Below are positions 1 through 8,893 of a stretch of DNA of 10,110 nt, in pieces. The notes under the pieces were generated by a model, which did no database searches, was not told the origin of the DNA, and was given only the letters and a program-made list of their open reading frames with translations. Numbering within the stretch: the stretch's first letter is position 1; each line of letters starts with the position of its first letter. Both the position numbers and the translations under genes were made by a program. The DNA lies in contig JASLIE010000010.1 in NCBI GenBank assembly GCA_030152985.1, positions 1-10,110 of the forward strand. The letters are read 5' to 3'. The DNA comes from Bacillaceae bacterium. Lineage in GTDB: Bacteria; Bacillota; Bacilli; Bacillales; Amphibacillaceae.

Positions 1-458
1 GAATTGATTATAGATTACTTGGTTATCGTGATAAAACAATGGAGTTTGAAAATGAAGTAGCCATGGCTCATCACATCAAAGATATATTAGAAGAGATTCA
101 GCCAAGTCATGTCTTTACTCACTATCCAGGGCACGGTGTCCATCCAGACCATAATGCACAAGCTAAGGCAACCATTGAAGCGGTTAGATTAATGGATGAA
201 AAAGATCGTCCGACAGTGTATGCAGCAGCAATTACAAATAATTATGAAGAAGAACTCGGTAAGCCTGAAGTTGTTTTTGATGTTGAGGATTACTTCGAAT
301 TTAAAATAAATGCAATTTTTAAACATAAATCTCAAGCAGAGGGAATGTTAAAGCAATTTGAAGAGGCAAAACAAAATCAAGACTTAGAATTTAAAGAAAA
401 CTTAAAGAAACGTTTAGGTAAAGAAAAATTCTTTATTTGGGATTTTAATAAGAAATAA
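1..458 (+). CDS. bshB2: Bacillithiol biosynthesis deacetylase BshB2, 3' part
   Basis: The reading frame is already open at base 3 and runs to the TAA at 456-458, giving 151 visible residues; the true start lies before the window. The ATG at 39 is internal, because the frame continues upstream without a stop and there is no ribosome binding site before it. The protein belongs to the PIG-L/LmbE zinc deacetylase family, shown by the THYPGHGVHPDHNAQA stretch with the family's HPDH metal-site motif. Its C-terminal half is charged and helical and ends FFIWDFNKK, as in BshB2 (YojG) proteins of about 220 residues. By family knowledge it deacetylates GlcNAc-malate to GlcN-malate in cytosolic bacillithiol synthesis. 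In B. subtilis bshB2 sits elsewhere, with yojF; here it precedes yvlC/yvlD-like genes. The family call is firm; the choice of BshB2 over BshB1 is likely but rests on resemblance. Confidence 0.85.
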   Translation, partial: IDYRLLGYRDKTMEFENEVAMAHHIKDILEEIQPSHVFTHYPGHGVHPDHNAQAKATIEAVRLMDEKDRPTVYAAAITNNYEEELGKPEVVFDVEDYFEFKINAIFKHKSQAEGMLKQFEEAKQNQDLEFKENLKKRLGKEKFFIWDFNKK

Positions 459-471
459 AGGAGGAGTCGAC

Positions 472-669
472 ATGCCAAAGAAACTTTATCGTCCAATTGA
501 TGATCGAAAAGTAGCGGGAGTTTGTGGTGGTTTGGGAATCTATTTTAATATTGATTCAACTTTAATTCGTTTAGCTGTAGCGCTAGGTATGTTTATTAGT
601 ATCGGAACAGGTGTTATACTTTATGTCCTTGCTGCTTTAATTATCCCAAATCAGGTAGATGTTAGATGA
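472..669 (+). CDS. Small PspC-domain membrane protein (YvlC-like)
   Basis: This is a 65-residue protein made almost entirely of one PspC domain. It begins KKLYRPIDDRKVAGVCGGLG, then the typical YFNIDSTLIRL segment, followed by one hydrophobic membrane segment at about residues 33-59. The start is fixed by a strong AAAGGAGGAG site at 457-466, just ahead of the ATG. PspC-domain proteins are membrane components of envelope-stress responses. In B. subtilis the equivalent, YvlC, is encoded with YvlA, YvlB and YvlD just upstream of hprK. Here only the C and D partners are present, and the stop codon overlaps the next start (ATGA), so the two are translationally coupled. The domain call is firm; the exact role is not established, and the stress link is inferred from the family. 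Confidence 0.85.
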   Translation: MPKKLYRPIDDRKVAGVCGGLGIYFNIDSTLIRLAVALGMFISIGTGVILYVLAALIIPNQVDVR

Positions 670-1025
670 TGAGACTTTTTACGAAATGGTTCACATCACT
701 TTTTTTTAATGCGCTTGCCCTCTTTGCTGTTTCTAAACTATTTGATGGCTTTTATTTAGCGGGGTTTGAAACAGCTTTATTTGCGAGTTTTATTTTGTCA
801 TTACTTAATATAATTGTTAAGCCAATTTTAGTTATTTTAACACTGCCTGTTACAGTACTATCACTCGGTTTATTTTTATTTGTTATTAATGCAACAACCT
901 TAATGCTGACACAGTATTTTATCGGTGCATCATTTGATATTAGTCATTTTGGTGTCGCGATTATTGCAGCTATCATTATATCAATTATTAATACTATTTT
1001 AGGTAAGTTAGTAGATAAGAATTAA
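666..1025 (+). CDS. Phage holin family 4 (YvlD/DUF360) membrane protein
   Basis: This is a 119-residue, very hydrophobic protein with four predicted membrane segments, at about residues 8-28, 33-54, 58-83 and 92-113. The conserved LLNIIVKPILVILTLPVTVLSLGLF stretch at residues 46-70 is typical of the YvlD family, which databases place under 'phage holin family 4' although it is chromosomal and not shown to be a holin. The start overlaps the preceding stop as ATGA at 666-669; a second ATG at 669 is equally possible and would remove one residue. A weak AGGT at 653-656 could serve either. Coupling to the PspC gene suggests the two act together in the membrane, as in the B. subtilis yvlABCD operon. 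The stop codon lies inside the A-tract of the terminator that follows. Confidence 0.85.
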   Translation: MMRLFTKWFTSLFFNALALFAVSKLFDGFYLAGFETALFASFILSLLNIIVKPILVILTLPVTVLSLGLFLFVINATTLMLTQYFIGASFDISHFGVAIIAAIIISIINTILGKLVDKN

Positions 1026-1064
1026 AAAAAGTAGAGTGAGATTTAATTTCACTCTACTTTTTTT
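1024..1064. terminator. Strong symmetric intrinsic terminator after yvlD-like gene
   Basis: A perfect inverted repeat pairs A7-GTAGAGTGA (1024-1039) with TCACTCTAC-T7 (1049-1064) around a 9-base loop. It has a GC-containing stem followed by a T-run on the plus strand and a matching A-run on the other side, so it could stop transcription in either direction. It separates the bshB2/pspC/yvlD unit from hprK. Confidence 0.93.
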
Positions 1065-1086
1065 AATCTCTTTCGTTAAAGAAATG

Positions 1087-1095
1087 TGCTACAAT
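1087..1095 (+). promoter_or_regulatory. Probable SigA extended -10 promoter for hprK operon
   Basis: TGc followed by TACAAT (1090-1095) makes an extended -10 element about 40 bases before the hprK start and just after the terminator. The -35 region (around 1068-1074) matches consensus poorly, as is common for extended -10 promoters. The position fits a promoter for the hprK-lgt-yvoD-ppaX-yvoF unit. Confidence 0.5.
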
Positions 1096-1123
1096 TGATA
1101 AAAGATTTACGACTATCTTGTGA

Positions 1124-1130
1124 GGGAGGA
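1124..1130 (+). promoter_or_regulatory. Ribosome binding site that fixes the hprK start
   Basis: GGGAGGA lies six bases before the ATG at 1137 and selects it over the in-frame GTG at 1086. That GTG overlaps the -10 element and has no Shine-Dalgarno sequence. Confidence 0.9.
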
Positions 1131-1136
1131 AGTAAG

Positions 1137-2057
1137 ATGTCAGTTGTTCGGACACAAGATTTATTAGAACTTTTTAATTTAACACTTGTTGGTGGTGAAG
1201 CAGGTGTTCATCGTGAAATAAATTCATCGGATATCTCACGACCTGGCTTTGAAATGACGGGGTATTTTGAATATTATAAAGAAGAACGCATACAAATTAT
1301 TGGAAAAACTGAAATGGCTTATTTTTTAAGTTTAAGTGAGGAAGAACAATTAGATCGAGCTAAACGATTATGTACAGACATCACACCAGGTATAATTATT
1401 ACAAATTGGATGGATGTACCTCAAGTTTTATTAGATGAAGGAAATCGAGCAGCTGTTCCAATTATACGCTCACCTCGAACTACGACACGTGTGATCGTTC
1501 GAATTACAAATTTTTTAGGCTCAAAATTTGCACCTTCTACGGCTGTGCATGGTGTACTTGTAGACATTTATGGTGTAGGCGTTTTAATTATGGGCCAGAG
1601 TGGTGTTGGTAAAAGTGAAACAGCCTTAGAACTTGTCAAACGTGGCCATCGGTTAGTAGCAGATGATAGTGTAGAAATAAAGCAAGAAGACTATGATACT
1701 TTAATCGGAACCTCACCGCCTTTAATTGAGCATCTCTTAGAAATAAGAGGATTAGGTATCTTAAATATTATGACTCTTTTTGGGGCTGGATCAGTTAAGA
1801 ATTATAAGCGAATTTCCTATGTTGTTCAACTCGAGCTTTGGGATGATGAAAAACAGTACGAGCGTTTAGGGATAGAAGAACACACAATGAAGATTATGGA
1901 TGTGACCTTACCCAAAGCGACAATTCCTGTTAGGCCAGGACGAAACTTGGCAGTAATTATTGAAGTAGCTGCAATGAATTTTAGGTTGAAGCGAATGGGT
2001 GTAAATGCAGCAGCAGATTTTTCAAGACAACTAACAACAATTATGGAAGATGAATAG
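1137..2057 (+). CDS. hprK: HPr(Ser) kinase/phosphorylase
   Basis: This 306-residue protein has the usual HprK length when started at the ATG at 1137; the longer frame from GTG 1086 would add 17 unlike residues. The N-terminal domain (about 1-130) precedes a kinase core with His139 in AVHGVLVD, the P-loop GQSGVGKS (153-160), ADDSVE (175-180), the family signature [10 protein letters not shown] (201-210) and the C-terminal helix region [24 protein letters not shown]. By family knowledge it is a hexameric cytosolic enzyme. It phosphorylates Ser46 of HPr and Crh using ATP or PPi and reverses this by phosphorolysis, setting carbon catabolite repression through CcpA. Context agrees: ppaX, which removes the PPi made in the reverse reaction, lies in the same unit, and the substrate Crh is encoded at 8964. 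The gap to lgt is 13 bases. Confidence 0.97.
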   Translation: MSVVRTQDLLELFNLTLVGGEAGVHREINSSDISRPGFEMTGYFEYYKEERIQIIGKTEMAYFLSLSEEEQLDRAKRLCTDITPGIIITNWMDVPQVLLDEGNRAAVPIIRSPRTTTRVIVRITNFLGSKFAPSTAVHGVLVDIYGVGVLIMGQSGVGKSETALELVKRGHRLVADDSVEIKQEDYDTLIGTSPPLIEHLLEIRGLGILNIMTLFGAGSVKNYKRISYVVQLELWDDEKQYERLGIEEHTMKIMDVTLPKATIPVRPGRNLAVIIEVAAMNFRLKRMGVNAAADFSRQLTTIMEDE

Positions 2058-2070
2058 AGGAGTGAGCTGA

Positions 2071-2889
2071 GTGACTTGTGAAGCAGAAGCGTTAGATAGA
2101 ATATTTATACAATTAGGTCCTTTTACAATCTACTGGTACGGGGCAATCATTGCAGCAGGACTTTTTTTAGGTCTATATTTAGCAAGTAAAGAAGCTGAAC
2201 GATTGAACTTAAATAAAGATATTATGATTGATTTAGTCGTTGTTGCAGCGCCTATCGCAATTATTTTCGCCCGAATTTATTATGTTATTTTTGAATGGGA
2301 TGCTTATGCAAATGGTCCGATATGGAAAGTGTTTGCCATTTGGGAAGGCGGTATAGCAATTCATGGTGCAATTATTGGTGCTGTCTTGACCACTGTTGTT
2401 TTTGCGCGTATAAAGAAAGAATCATTTTGGCAACTTGCTGATATAGCAGCACCGAGTTTGATTCTTGGTCAAGCGATTGGCAGATGGGGTAACTTTATGA
2501 ATCAAGAGGCACACGGTGGCCCGATTTCACAAGCGACCTATGAAAGTTTTCATCAATATTTACCCGATTTTATTATGAATCAAATGTGTATTGACGGAGT
2601 TATGTATCATCCAACATTTTTATATGAATCGATTTGGAATTTAGGCGTCTTTATTTTATTAATTGTGATGCGAAGATATAATCGTGTTAGAGGTTCGATT
2701 TTCTTAACCTATTTAATTAGTTATTCAATTGGTCGCTTTTTTATTGAGGGAATGCGAACAGACAGCTTATTAATTGGCGGTTTAAAACAAGCTCAATTTA
2801 TTTCAGTTATTTTTATTATTGGAGCCATTATCATGCTTGTTTATTTAAGGAAAACAATGCCAGTCAAATATGATGGAGAGAAACGATAG
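2071..2889 (+). CDS. lgt: Prolipoprotein diacylglyceryl transferase
   Basis: This 272-residue polytopic membrane protein transfers diacylglycerol from phosphatidylglycerol to the lipobox cysteine of prelipoproteins, the first step of lipoprotein maturation. Visible family features are IHGAIIGA with His98, the Lgt signature GQAIGRWGNFMNQEAHGG (133-150) with Arg138 and Glu146 at the positions of the essential E. coli residues, HPTFLYE (180-186), and GRFFIEGMRTDSL near the C-terminus. About seven hydrophobic segments are seen, the first at 18-38. The start is GTG, chosen because AGAGGAG (2056-2062) lies eight bases upstream and the N-terminus (FIQLGPFTIYWYG) begins as in other Lgt proteins. It follows hprK, an arrangement conserved in many Bacillales and staphylococci. 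Its stop directly abuts the next ATG. Confidence 0.97.
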   Translation: MTCEAEALDRIFIQLGPFTIYWYGAIIAAGLFLGLYLASKEAERLNLNKDIMIDLVVVAAPIAIIFARIYYVIFEWDAYANGPIWKVFAIWEGGIAIHGAIIGAVLTTVVFARIKKESFWQLADIAAPSLILGQAIGRWGNFMNQEAHGGPISQATYESFHQYLPDFIMNQMCIDGVMYHPTFLYESIWNLGVFILLIVMRRYNRVRGSIFLTYLISYSIGRFFIEGMRTDSLLIGGLKQAQFISVIFIIGAIIMLVYLRKTMPVKYDGEKR

Positions 2890-3828
2890 ATGCTAAAAAT
2901 TTTAAAAAAGGGAACTACAGAAGGAATTAAAGTAACTTGGACACTTGCTAAAATTGTATTTCCCATCACAGTAATTATCACAATTTTACAGTATACACCT
3001 GTATTACCTTGGTTTATTGATTTTATTGAGCCGTTTATGCGTTTGATTGGTTTGCCAGGTGAAGCTGCTATGCCTCTTGTTTTAGGAAATGCCTTAAATT
3101 TATATGCTGGTATTGGAGCCATTGTCTCATTTGACTTTACGGTTAAAGAAGTCTTCATTATGGCAATGATGCTTTCATTTTCTCATAACCTATTTATTGA
3201 ATCGGCTTTGGCTTCCCGTGTTGGTGTTAATTGGTGGTTTATTGTTGCACTTCGCGTCACACTTGCTATTGTTGCAGCAATTACGATTAATCTTGTTTGG
3301 CAGGGTGGTTCAGAAATGGCCCAATATGGTTTAATTGCAACAGAAACAGTTGCACCTGACTCTTGGGGAGCAATTTTTTTACACGGATTTAAAACAGCTT
3401 TAATAGCTATTTTACAATTAGCTTTAATTATCATACCACTTATGATCATTATGCAATATTTAAGAGATTTAGGGTGGTTAAATGTGATTTCAAATAAAAT
3501 GGCACCTTTTACACGTTTTTTAGGAATGAAAGAAAATACTTCATTTACTCTCGTGACAGGTTTAACAATTGGCCTTGCCTTTGGTGCAGGAGTCATGATT
3601 CAAGCAGTAGAAGAAGACGGTGTTTCTAGAAAAGATATGATGTTAGCTTTAATCTTTTTAGTAACCTGTCACGCAGTTGTAGAAGATACAGCTGTCTTTA
3701 TTCCACTCGGGATAACGGTCTGGCCACTTTTAGTCATTCGTTTTATTACAGCAGTCATATTAACCTTATTCGTTTCATTTTTATGGAAACGAGTCGAGAT
3801 TAGAAAGGAAGCGGATTATGAATATTAA
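2890..3828 (+). CDS. Nucleoside-recognition (Gate) domain membrane protein, YvoD-like
   Basis: This 312-residue integral membrane protein has about eight hydrophobic segments. It has two related halves: an N-terminal Gate-type segment around GLPGEAAMPLVLGNALNLYAG (54-74) and a C-terminal one around LVTGLTIGLAFGAGVMIQAVEEDG, followed by TCHAVVEDTAVFIPLG. Gate/nucleoside-recognition domains occur in nucleoside transporters and in spore maturation proteins SpmA/SpmB, but the substrate of this family is not known to me. The start abuts the lgt stop, with GGAGAG at 2875-2880 nine bases upstream. The 3' end overlaps ppaX by 11 bases, so it is cotranslated with a pyrophosphatase gene. In B. subtilis the gene at this place is yvoD, also uncharacterised. 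The domain assignment is likely; a transport role is inference. Confidence 0.8.
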   Translation: MLKILKKGTTEGIKVTWTLAKIVFPITVIITILQYTPVLPWFIDFIEPFMRLIGLPGEAAMPLVLGNALNLYAGIGAIVSFDFTVKEVFIMAMMLSFSHNLFIESALASRVGVNWWFIVALRVTLAIVAAITINLVWQGGSEMAQYGLIATETVAPDSWGAIFLHGFKTALIAILQLALIIIPLMIIMQYLRDLGWLNVISNKMAPFTRFLGMKENTSFTLVTGLTIGLAFGAGVMIQAVEEDGVSRKDMMLALIFLVTCHAVVEDTAVFIPLGITVWPLLVIRFITAVILTLFVSFLWKRVEIRKEADYEY

Positions 3829-4453
3829 AACGGTACTTTTTGATTTAGATGGAACAATTGCCGATACAAATGATTTAATTACAGAGTCATTTAAACATAC
3901 ATTTAAGGTTTATGGTTATGAATTTACTGAAGAAGAAATTAAAGCAATGAATGGTCCACCTTTGATTGAAACCTTTAATCAAATTAACCCAGATCAAGCA
4001 GAGGAAATGATTAAAACATATAGAGAGCATAATTTTAAATACCACGATCATTTTGTTAAAGAGATTCCTTATGCAAAAGAAACGATTGAAAGATTGCTTG
4101 CTAAGGGCATTAAAATAGGGATTGTCACAGCAAAAATGCGTGAAGGTGTTAAAAAAACATTAGCTTGCACTGGGTTAACGCCTTATTTTGATGTGATTGT
4201 CACAATTGATGATGTGACCCACCCTAAACCACATCCTGAATCAGTACAATTGGCGATGGAACAATTAGAAGCAAATCCACCTTCAACACTCATGATTGGT
4301 GATAATTATCATGATATCGAAGCTGGAAAAAAAGCGTTAACTCAAACGGCTGGTGTAGCTTGGAGTATGAAAGGTAGAGGTTTTTTACAACAATATAAGC
4401 CTACCTATATGTTAGAAGATATGCGTGATACTTTAAAAATAGTAGGTGTATAA
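3818..4453 (+). CDS. ppaX: Pyrophosphatase PpaX (HAD family)
   Basis: This 211-residue HAD-superfamily hydrolase is close to the roughly 216 residues of B. subtilis PpaX. The motifs are all present: nucleophile motif DLDGT with Asp9 and Asp11, Thr104 in GIVTAKMREG (motif II), Lys137 in HPKPHP (motif III) and GDNYHDIEAG with Asp162 and Asp166 (motif IV). A helical cap occupies about residues 15-85. By family knowledge PpaX hydrolyses the inorganic pyrophosphate produced when HprK dephosphorylates seryl-phosphorylated HPr and Crh, pulling that reaction forward. Its place in the hprK unit supports this over a generic phosphoglycolate phosphatase, which the same motifs would also fit. The ATG lies inside the preceding gene, after AAAGGAAG (3804-3811), giving an 11-base overlap. 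Confidence 0.93.
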   Translation: MNIKTVLFDLDGTIADTNDLITESFKHTFKVYGYEFTEEEIKAMNGPPLIETFNQINPDQAEEMIKTYREHNFKYHDHFVKEIPYAKETIERLLAKGIKIGIVTAKMREGVKKTLACTGLTPYFDVIVTIDDVTHPKPHPESVQLAMEQLEANPPSTLMIGDNYHDIEAGKKALTQTAGVAWSMKGRGFLQQYKPTYMLEDMRDTLKIVGV

Positions 4454-4456
4454 AGC

Positions 4457-4948
4457 ATGAGAAGGACAAGCAGATATCAAGTTCAAGGGGCGAACTCACT
4501 TTGGCAAATCTATCGAACAGTTTCATTTTTTAAGGTGATGAAAAACTTTATATTTATTTTTATAGGTAAGTATATGCCTTTTTTAAGTGTGAAAAATTGG
4601 ATTTATCGCACTTTTTTAAAAATGAAAATTGGAGAAAAAACAGCACTCGCTTTAATGGTGATGCCGGATACTATGTTTCCTGAAAAAATTGAAATTGGAA
4701 GTAATTGTATCATAGGTTACAATACAACCCTTTTAGCCCACGAATATTTAATTGACGAATATCGTCTCGGAGAAATTAAGATTGGTGATAATGTCATGGT
4801 GGGTGCAAATACTACAATTTTACCTGGTGTTAAGATTGGCGATAATGCAATTGTCTCTGCTCAAACTCTAGTAAATAAAGATGTACCAGATGGTGCCTTT
4901 GTTGGAGGAAATCCTATGCAAATTATTAAAATAAAAGATAAAAAATAG
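4457..4948 (+). CDS. Left-handed beta-helix acetyltransferase, YvoF-like
   Basis: This 163-residue protein has a basic and hydrophobic N-terminal third (about 1-57) followed by hexapeptide repeats. The repeats include IEIGSNCIIGYNTTLLAHEY (78-97), IKIGDNVMVGANTTILPGVKIGDNAIVSAQTLV and the closing FVGGNPMQIIKI. This is the left-handed beta-helix fold of acyl-CoA-dependent O- or N-acetyltransferases, with His95 in the usual catalytic neighbourhood. The acceptor is unknown; sugars or envelope polymers are typical for the family. It starts three bases after the ppaX stop, with a weak AGGTG (4444-4448) as ribosome binding site, so it probably depends partly on coupling. The B. subtilis counterpart at this locus is yvoF. 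The fold call is firm and the substrate open. Confidence 0.87.
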   Translation: MRRTSRYQVQGANSLWQIYRTVSFFKVMKNFIFIFIGKYMPFLSVKNWIYRTFLKMKIGEKTALALMVMPDTMFPEKIEIGSNCIIGYNTTLLAHEYLIDEYRLGEIKIGDNVMVGANTTILPGVKIGDNAIVSAQTLVNKDVPDGAFVGGNPMQIIKIKDKK

Positions 4949-6003
<1,055 letters not shown>

Positions 6004-6007
6004 ACAC

Positions 6008-6035
6008 AAAAGCGTGCAATTGCACGCTTTTTTTT
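6008..6035 (+). terminator. Intrinsic terminator after trxB
   Basis: Four A residues and GCGTGC (6008-6017) pair with GCACGC and a run of eight T residues (6022-6035) around an AATT loop, immediately after the trxB stop. The stem is GC-rich and perfect. Confidence 0.95.
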
Positions 6036-6036
6036 G

Positions 6037-6065
6037 TTTATAAAGCAAGTAATATACTGTATAAT
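6037..6065 (+). promoter_or_regulatory. SigA-type promoter for rapZ-yvcK-whiA
   Basis: A perfect -10 TATAAT (6060-6065) lies 17 bases after TTTATA (6037-6042), a moderate -35, directly downstream of the trxB terminator and 23 bases before the rapZ start. It is the only clear promoter ahead of this three-gene unit. Confidence 0.65.
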
Positions 6066-6088
6066 AGTATTTCTAAGGAGGGGTTAGA

Positions 6089-6964
6089 ATGCAAAAAGGA
6101 ACACAATTAGTAATTATTACAGGTATGTCAGGGGCGGGAAAAACAGTTGCAATTCAGAGCTTTGAAGACTTAGGCTATTATTGTGTTGATAATTTACCTC
6201 CAGCTTTGCTACCGAAGTTTTTAGAGCTTATGAAAGACTCAACAAACACAATAAAAAAAGTTGCACTTGTGATTGATTTACGTGGGCGTGAATTTTTTAA
6301 TGCACTCTACGATGCACTTGATGTTTTAAATGAAGAAGATTGGTTAGAAGAACATATTATATTTTTAGATGCAAAAGATGAAACACTCGTAAGTAGATAT
6401 AAAGAAACAAGACGTTCTCACCCACTTGCTAAGGGTGACCTAATTTTAAATGGCATAGAACAAGAGCGTCAAATTCTGGCAGAGTTACGTGGGAGATCAC
6501 AGCGTATCATTCAAACATCTGATTTGAAACCGAAAGAGTTGCGCGACCAAATCATTGAGCTTTATTCAGAAGATAATGAAGTGTTGTTTTCAATTCAACT
6601 TATATCTTTTGGTTTTAAATATGGAACACCAATTGATGCAGATGTTATGTTCGATGTTCGTTTTTTACCTAATCCGCATTATATTGAACATATGCGTCCG
6701 AAAACAGGACTTGAAAAAGAAGTTTCAGACTATGTTTTTAAATGGCAAGAAACACAAATGTTTAATGAAAAAATCCTCGATTTATTTCAATATGTTATCC
6801 CACAATATAAAAAAGAAGGCAAATCTCAAGTTGTTATTGCAATTGGATGTACAGGAGGACAACATCGTTCAGTTGCACTTGTTGAGTATTATGCGAGGCA
6901 ACTTGAGAACTTAGCCCCAACACATATCACACATCGTGATATTGAGAAACGAAAGCGAAAATAA
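6089..6964 (+). CDS. rapZ: RNase adapter protein RapZ / nucleotide-binding YvcJ
   Basis: This 291-residue P-loop NTPase of the RapZ/YvcJ family carries Walker A GMSGAGKT (12-19), [10 protein letters not shown] (61-70), RRSHPL (109-113 region), [26 protein letters not shown] (173-198) and the C-terminal [10 protein letters not shown] (253-262). In E. coli, RapZ guides RNase E to the GlmZ small RNA and so sets GlmS levels. In B. subtilis, YvcJ binds and hydrolyses nucleotides and affects competence; the enteric RNA mechanism should not be assumed here. The start follows an excellent AAGGAGGGG (6075-6083). The stop abuts the yvcK ATG with no gap, and the rapZ-yvcK-whiA order is widely conserved in Firmicutes and Actinobacteria. 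Both this protein and YvcK are linked to amino-sugar supply, which fits one transcription unit. Confidence 0.96.
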   Translation: MQKGTQLVIITGMSGAGKTVAIQSFEDLGYYCVDNLPPALLPKFLELMKDSTNTIKKVALVIDLRGREFFNALYDALDVLNEEDWLEEHIIFLDAKDETLVSRYKETRRSHPLAKGDLILNGIEQERQILAELRGRSQRIIQTSDLKPKELRDQIIELYSEDNEVLFSIQLISFGFKYGTPIDADVMFDVRFLPNPHYIEHMRPKTGLEKEVSDYVFKWQETQMFNEKILDLFQYVIPQYKKEGKSQVVIAIGCTGGQHRSVALVEYYARQLENLAPTHITHRDIEKRKRK

Positions 6965-7933
6965 ATGTCATTACCTAAGATTGTTGTGATAGGTGGTGGA
7001 ACGGGAATGCCTGTTTTATTAAGAGGATTAAAAAAGTATTCGATTGATTTAACAACACTCGTCACTGTTGCGGATGATGGTGGGAGTTCAGGAAAGCTTA
7101 GAAGTGAATTAGATGTTCCGGCACCTGGAGATATACGCAATGTTTTAGCATCATTATCTGAGGCTGAACATGATTTAACACAGTTATTTCAACATCGATT
7201 TTCTGAAAGAAATGGATTATCAGGTCACGCCCTAGGAAATTTAATTTTGATTGCAATGGGTGAGATAACAGGAGATTTTCATACTGGGATTGAACACATT
7301 TCTAAGATTTTGAATATAAAAGGGAAGGTTATACCAATTGTTAATGAGAGCGTCACTTTAAATGCAAAATATGAAGACGGCGCAATTATTCAAGGTGAGT
7401 CAAATATCCCCTTATATGGTAAGAAAATTGAGCATGTTTTTTTAAATAAAAATAATTTAAAACCATCAAAACATGTCATTGATGTTATTTTAGATGCAGA
7501 CTTAATAGTTGTTTCACCAGGGAGTTTATATACAAGCATTATTCCAAACTTAATTGTTCCAGAAGTAAGTCAAGCACTTGAAGAAACACAAGCTGAGTGT
7601 CTCTATGTCTGTAACTTAATGACACAATATGGTGAGACAGACAATTATACCGCATCTGATCATGTGAGAGCGATTTATCAACACACTGAAAATAAATTTT
7701 TAGATGGTATTATCGTAAATAAGGAGCCAATTACAAGCGAAATGCAAAAAAGGTATGCACTAGAGAAGTCTCAACCTGTCATTTACGATAAAGAAAGATT
7801 AGCCGCTTTAGGCTTAAATGTTTTAGAATATGATATTATAAAAGAAAATGAATTACTTAGGCATGATACTAAAAAGTTAGCAAAACTACTTTATCAAATC
7901 GCATTAAAAAGCATGAATAAAAAGGGTGAGTGA
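6965..7933 (+). CDS. yvcK: Gluconeogenesis/glucosamine regulator YvcK (GlmR)
   Basis: This 322-residue protein of the YvcK/CofD-like family has the N-terminal Rossmann motif VVIGGGTG (7-14), [11 protein letters not shown] (36-46), PGDIRNVL (54-61), GHALGNL (87-93) and [13 protein letters not shown] (184-196). By family knowledge it binds UDP-sugars. In B. subtilis it stimulates GlmS and is needed for normal envelope growth on gluconeogenic carbon sources, where it forms a helix-like pattern. Thr302 in LLRHDTKK lies near the position of the PrkC-phosphorylated threonine reported for B. subtilis; that equivalence is an inference. There is no good Shine-Dalgarno sequence, and the ATG directly follows the rapZ TAA, so translation is probably coupled. 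Its TGA overlaps the region carrying the whiA ribosome binding site. Confidence 0.95.
   Translation: MSLPKIVVIGGGTGMPVLLRGLKKYSIDLTTLVTVADDGGSSGKLRSELDVPAPGDIRNVLASLSEAEHDLTQLFQHRFSERNGLSGHALGNLILIAMGEITGDFHTGIEHISKILNIKGKVIPIVNESVTLNAKYEDGAIIQGESNIPLYGKKIEHVFLNKNNLKPSKHVIDVILDADLIVVSPGSLYTSIIPNLIVPEVSQALEETQAECLYVCNLMTQYGETDNYTASDHVRAIYQHTENKFLDGIIVNKEPITSEMQKRYALEKSQPVIYDKERLAALGLNVLEYDIIKENELLRHDTKKLAKLLYQIALKSMNKKGE
7921..7929 (+). promoter_or_regulatory. Ribosome binding site that fixes the whiA start
   Basis: AAAGGGTGA lies five bases before the GTG at 7935. The other in-frame GTG at 7926 is part of this site, which argues for the downstream start. Confidence 0.75.
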
Positions 7934-7934
7934 A

Positions 7935-8861
7935 GTGTCTTTTGCTTCTCAAATTAAAAAAGAATTGATTAATATCGAAGCAAGTCAGTGTTGTTATAAA
8001 GCTGAACTTTCTGCACTTATCTTAATGAATGGTGAACTTTCAAAATCAAAGAGTCGATATAGTTTAGATATTCAAACAGAGAACGCAGCAATTGCGCGTA
8101 GAATCTATATCTTAATTAAAGAAACTTACGATTATCATATAGAGTTGTTGGTTCGTAAAAAAATGAAACTAAAGAAAAATAATATTTATATTGTCAGATT
8201 AAATGAACAAGTTGATCTCCTTCTTAGTGATTTAAATTTAATCAATCGAGAAACAAAGTCTATCAATTATAGAGTGGACATAAAAAAAACATGTTGCAAA
8301 CGTGCTTACTTAAGAGGCGCCTTTTTAGCGAGAGGTTCAATTAATAATCCCGAAACGTCCTCCTATCATTTAGAAATATTTAATTTTAATGAAATACATA
8401 CACAAACCGTACTTAAATTGATGAATGAATTTGATTTAAATGCACGAAGTGTTCCGAGACGAAATGGTTATATTGTTTATTTAAAAGAGGCTGAAAAAAT
8501 AACGGAGTTTTTAAAAGTAATTGGTGCTAGCAATGCGCTTTTTAAATTTGAAGACGTTCGAATTGTTCGGGATATGAGGAATTCAGTTAACCGTTTAGTA
8601 AATTGTGAAACAGCAAATTTAAATAAAACAATTAGTGCGTCTGTTCGCCAAGTTGAAATGATTAAATCAATTGATGAAGCAGTTGGTTTAGAATCCTTAC
8701 CTGATAAATTAAGAGAGCTTGCAGAAACACGTTTAAAATATCCAGAAGTAACTTTAAAAGAACTCGGAGAACTCTTGCCGAGTGGAGAATTATCTAAATC
8801 TGGTGTGAATCATCGATTTAAGAGTTTAGATAAATTTGCCGAAAAGTTAGGGATTGAATAA
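7935..8861 (+). CDS. whiA: DNA-binding protein WhiA
   Basis: This 308-residue protein has an N-terminal LAGLIDADG-homing-endonuclease-like fold that has lost catalysis, seen in [14 protein letters not shown] (22-35) and the second repeat [15 protein letters not shown] (125-139). A C-terminal helix-turn-helix DNA-binding region (about 225-300) follows, with [10 protein letters not shown] and [20 protein letters not shown] chose GTG 7935 because it gives the family N-terminus [11 protein letters not shown] and has AAAGGGTGA upstream; GTG 7926 would add three residues. In streptomycetes WhiA controls sporulation septation genes. In B. subtilis (YvcL) it binds the chromosome and influences cell division and chromosome segregation without a clear regulon. 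The 5' end lies next to the yvcK stop, so expression is coupled. No terminator follows, so transcripts may continue into crh. Confidence 0.96.
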   Translation: MSFASQIKKELINIEASQCCYKAELSALILMNGELSKSKSRYSLDIQTENAAIARRIYILIKETYDYHIELLVRKKMKLKKNNIYIVRLNEQVDLLLSDLNLINRETKSINYRVDIKKTCCKRAYLRGAFLARGSINNPETSSYHLEIFNFNEIHTQTVLKLMNEFDLNARSVPRRNGYIVYLKEAEKITEFLKVIGASNALFKFEDVRIVRDMRNSVNRLVNCETANLNKTISASVRQVEMIKSIDEAVGLESLPDKLRELAETRLKYPEVTLKELGELLPSGELSKSGVNHRFKSLDKFAEKLGIE

Positions 8862-8893
8862 CTATATAATCTGTTTCAATTCTAAACTTGACG

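Noticed and set aside
666..1025. Prophage holin, suggested by the 'phage holin family 4' name
   Set aside because: No other phage genes are nearby, and the gene is paired with a PspC gene next to hprK as in the chromosomal yvl operon; the name is a family label only.
1086..1136. Upstream GTG start giving a 323-residue HprK
   Set aside because: The GTG overlaps the extended -10 element and has no ribosome binding site; the ATG at 1137 has GGGAGGA at good spacing and gives the usual family length.
2841..3158. Minus-strand open frame of 105 codons
   Set aside because: It lies opposite lgt and the Gate-domain gene, lacks a ribosome binding site and resembles no protein family; it is a shadow of the coding strand.
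3183..3596. Minus-strand open frame of 137 codons
   Set aside because: It is wholly antisense to the YvoD-like gene, and its composition looks like complement of a hydrophobic coding sequence.
6555..6914. Plus-strand open frame of 119 codons inside rapZ
   Set aside because: It is in another frame within the conserved rapZ gene, with no Shine-Dalgarno sequence and no recognisable domain.
6889..7140. Minus-strand open frame of 83 codons
   Set aside because: It is antisense to the rapZ/yvcK junction, both of which are clearly coding, and nothing supports its expression.
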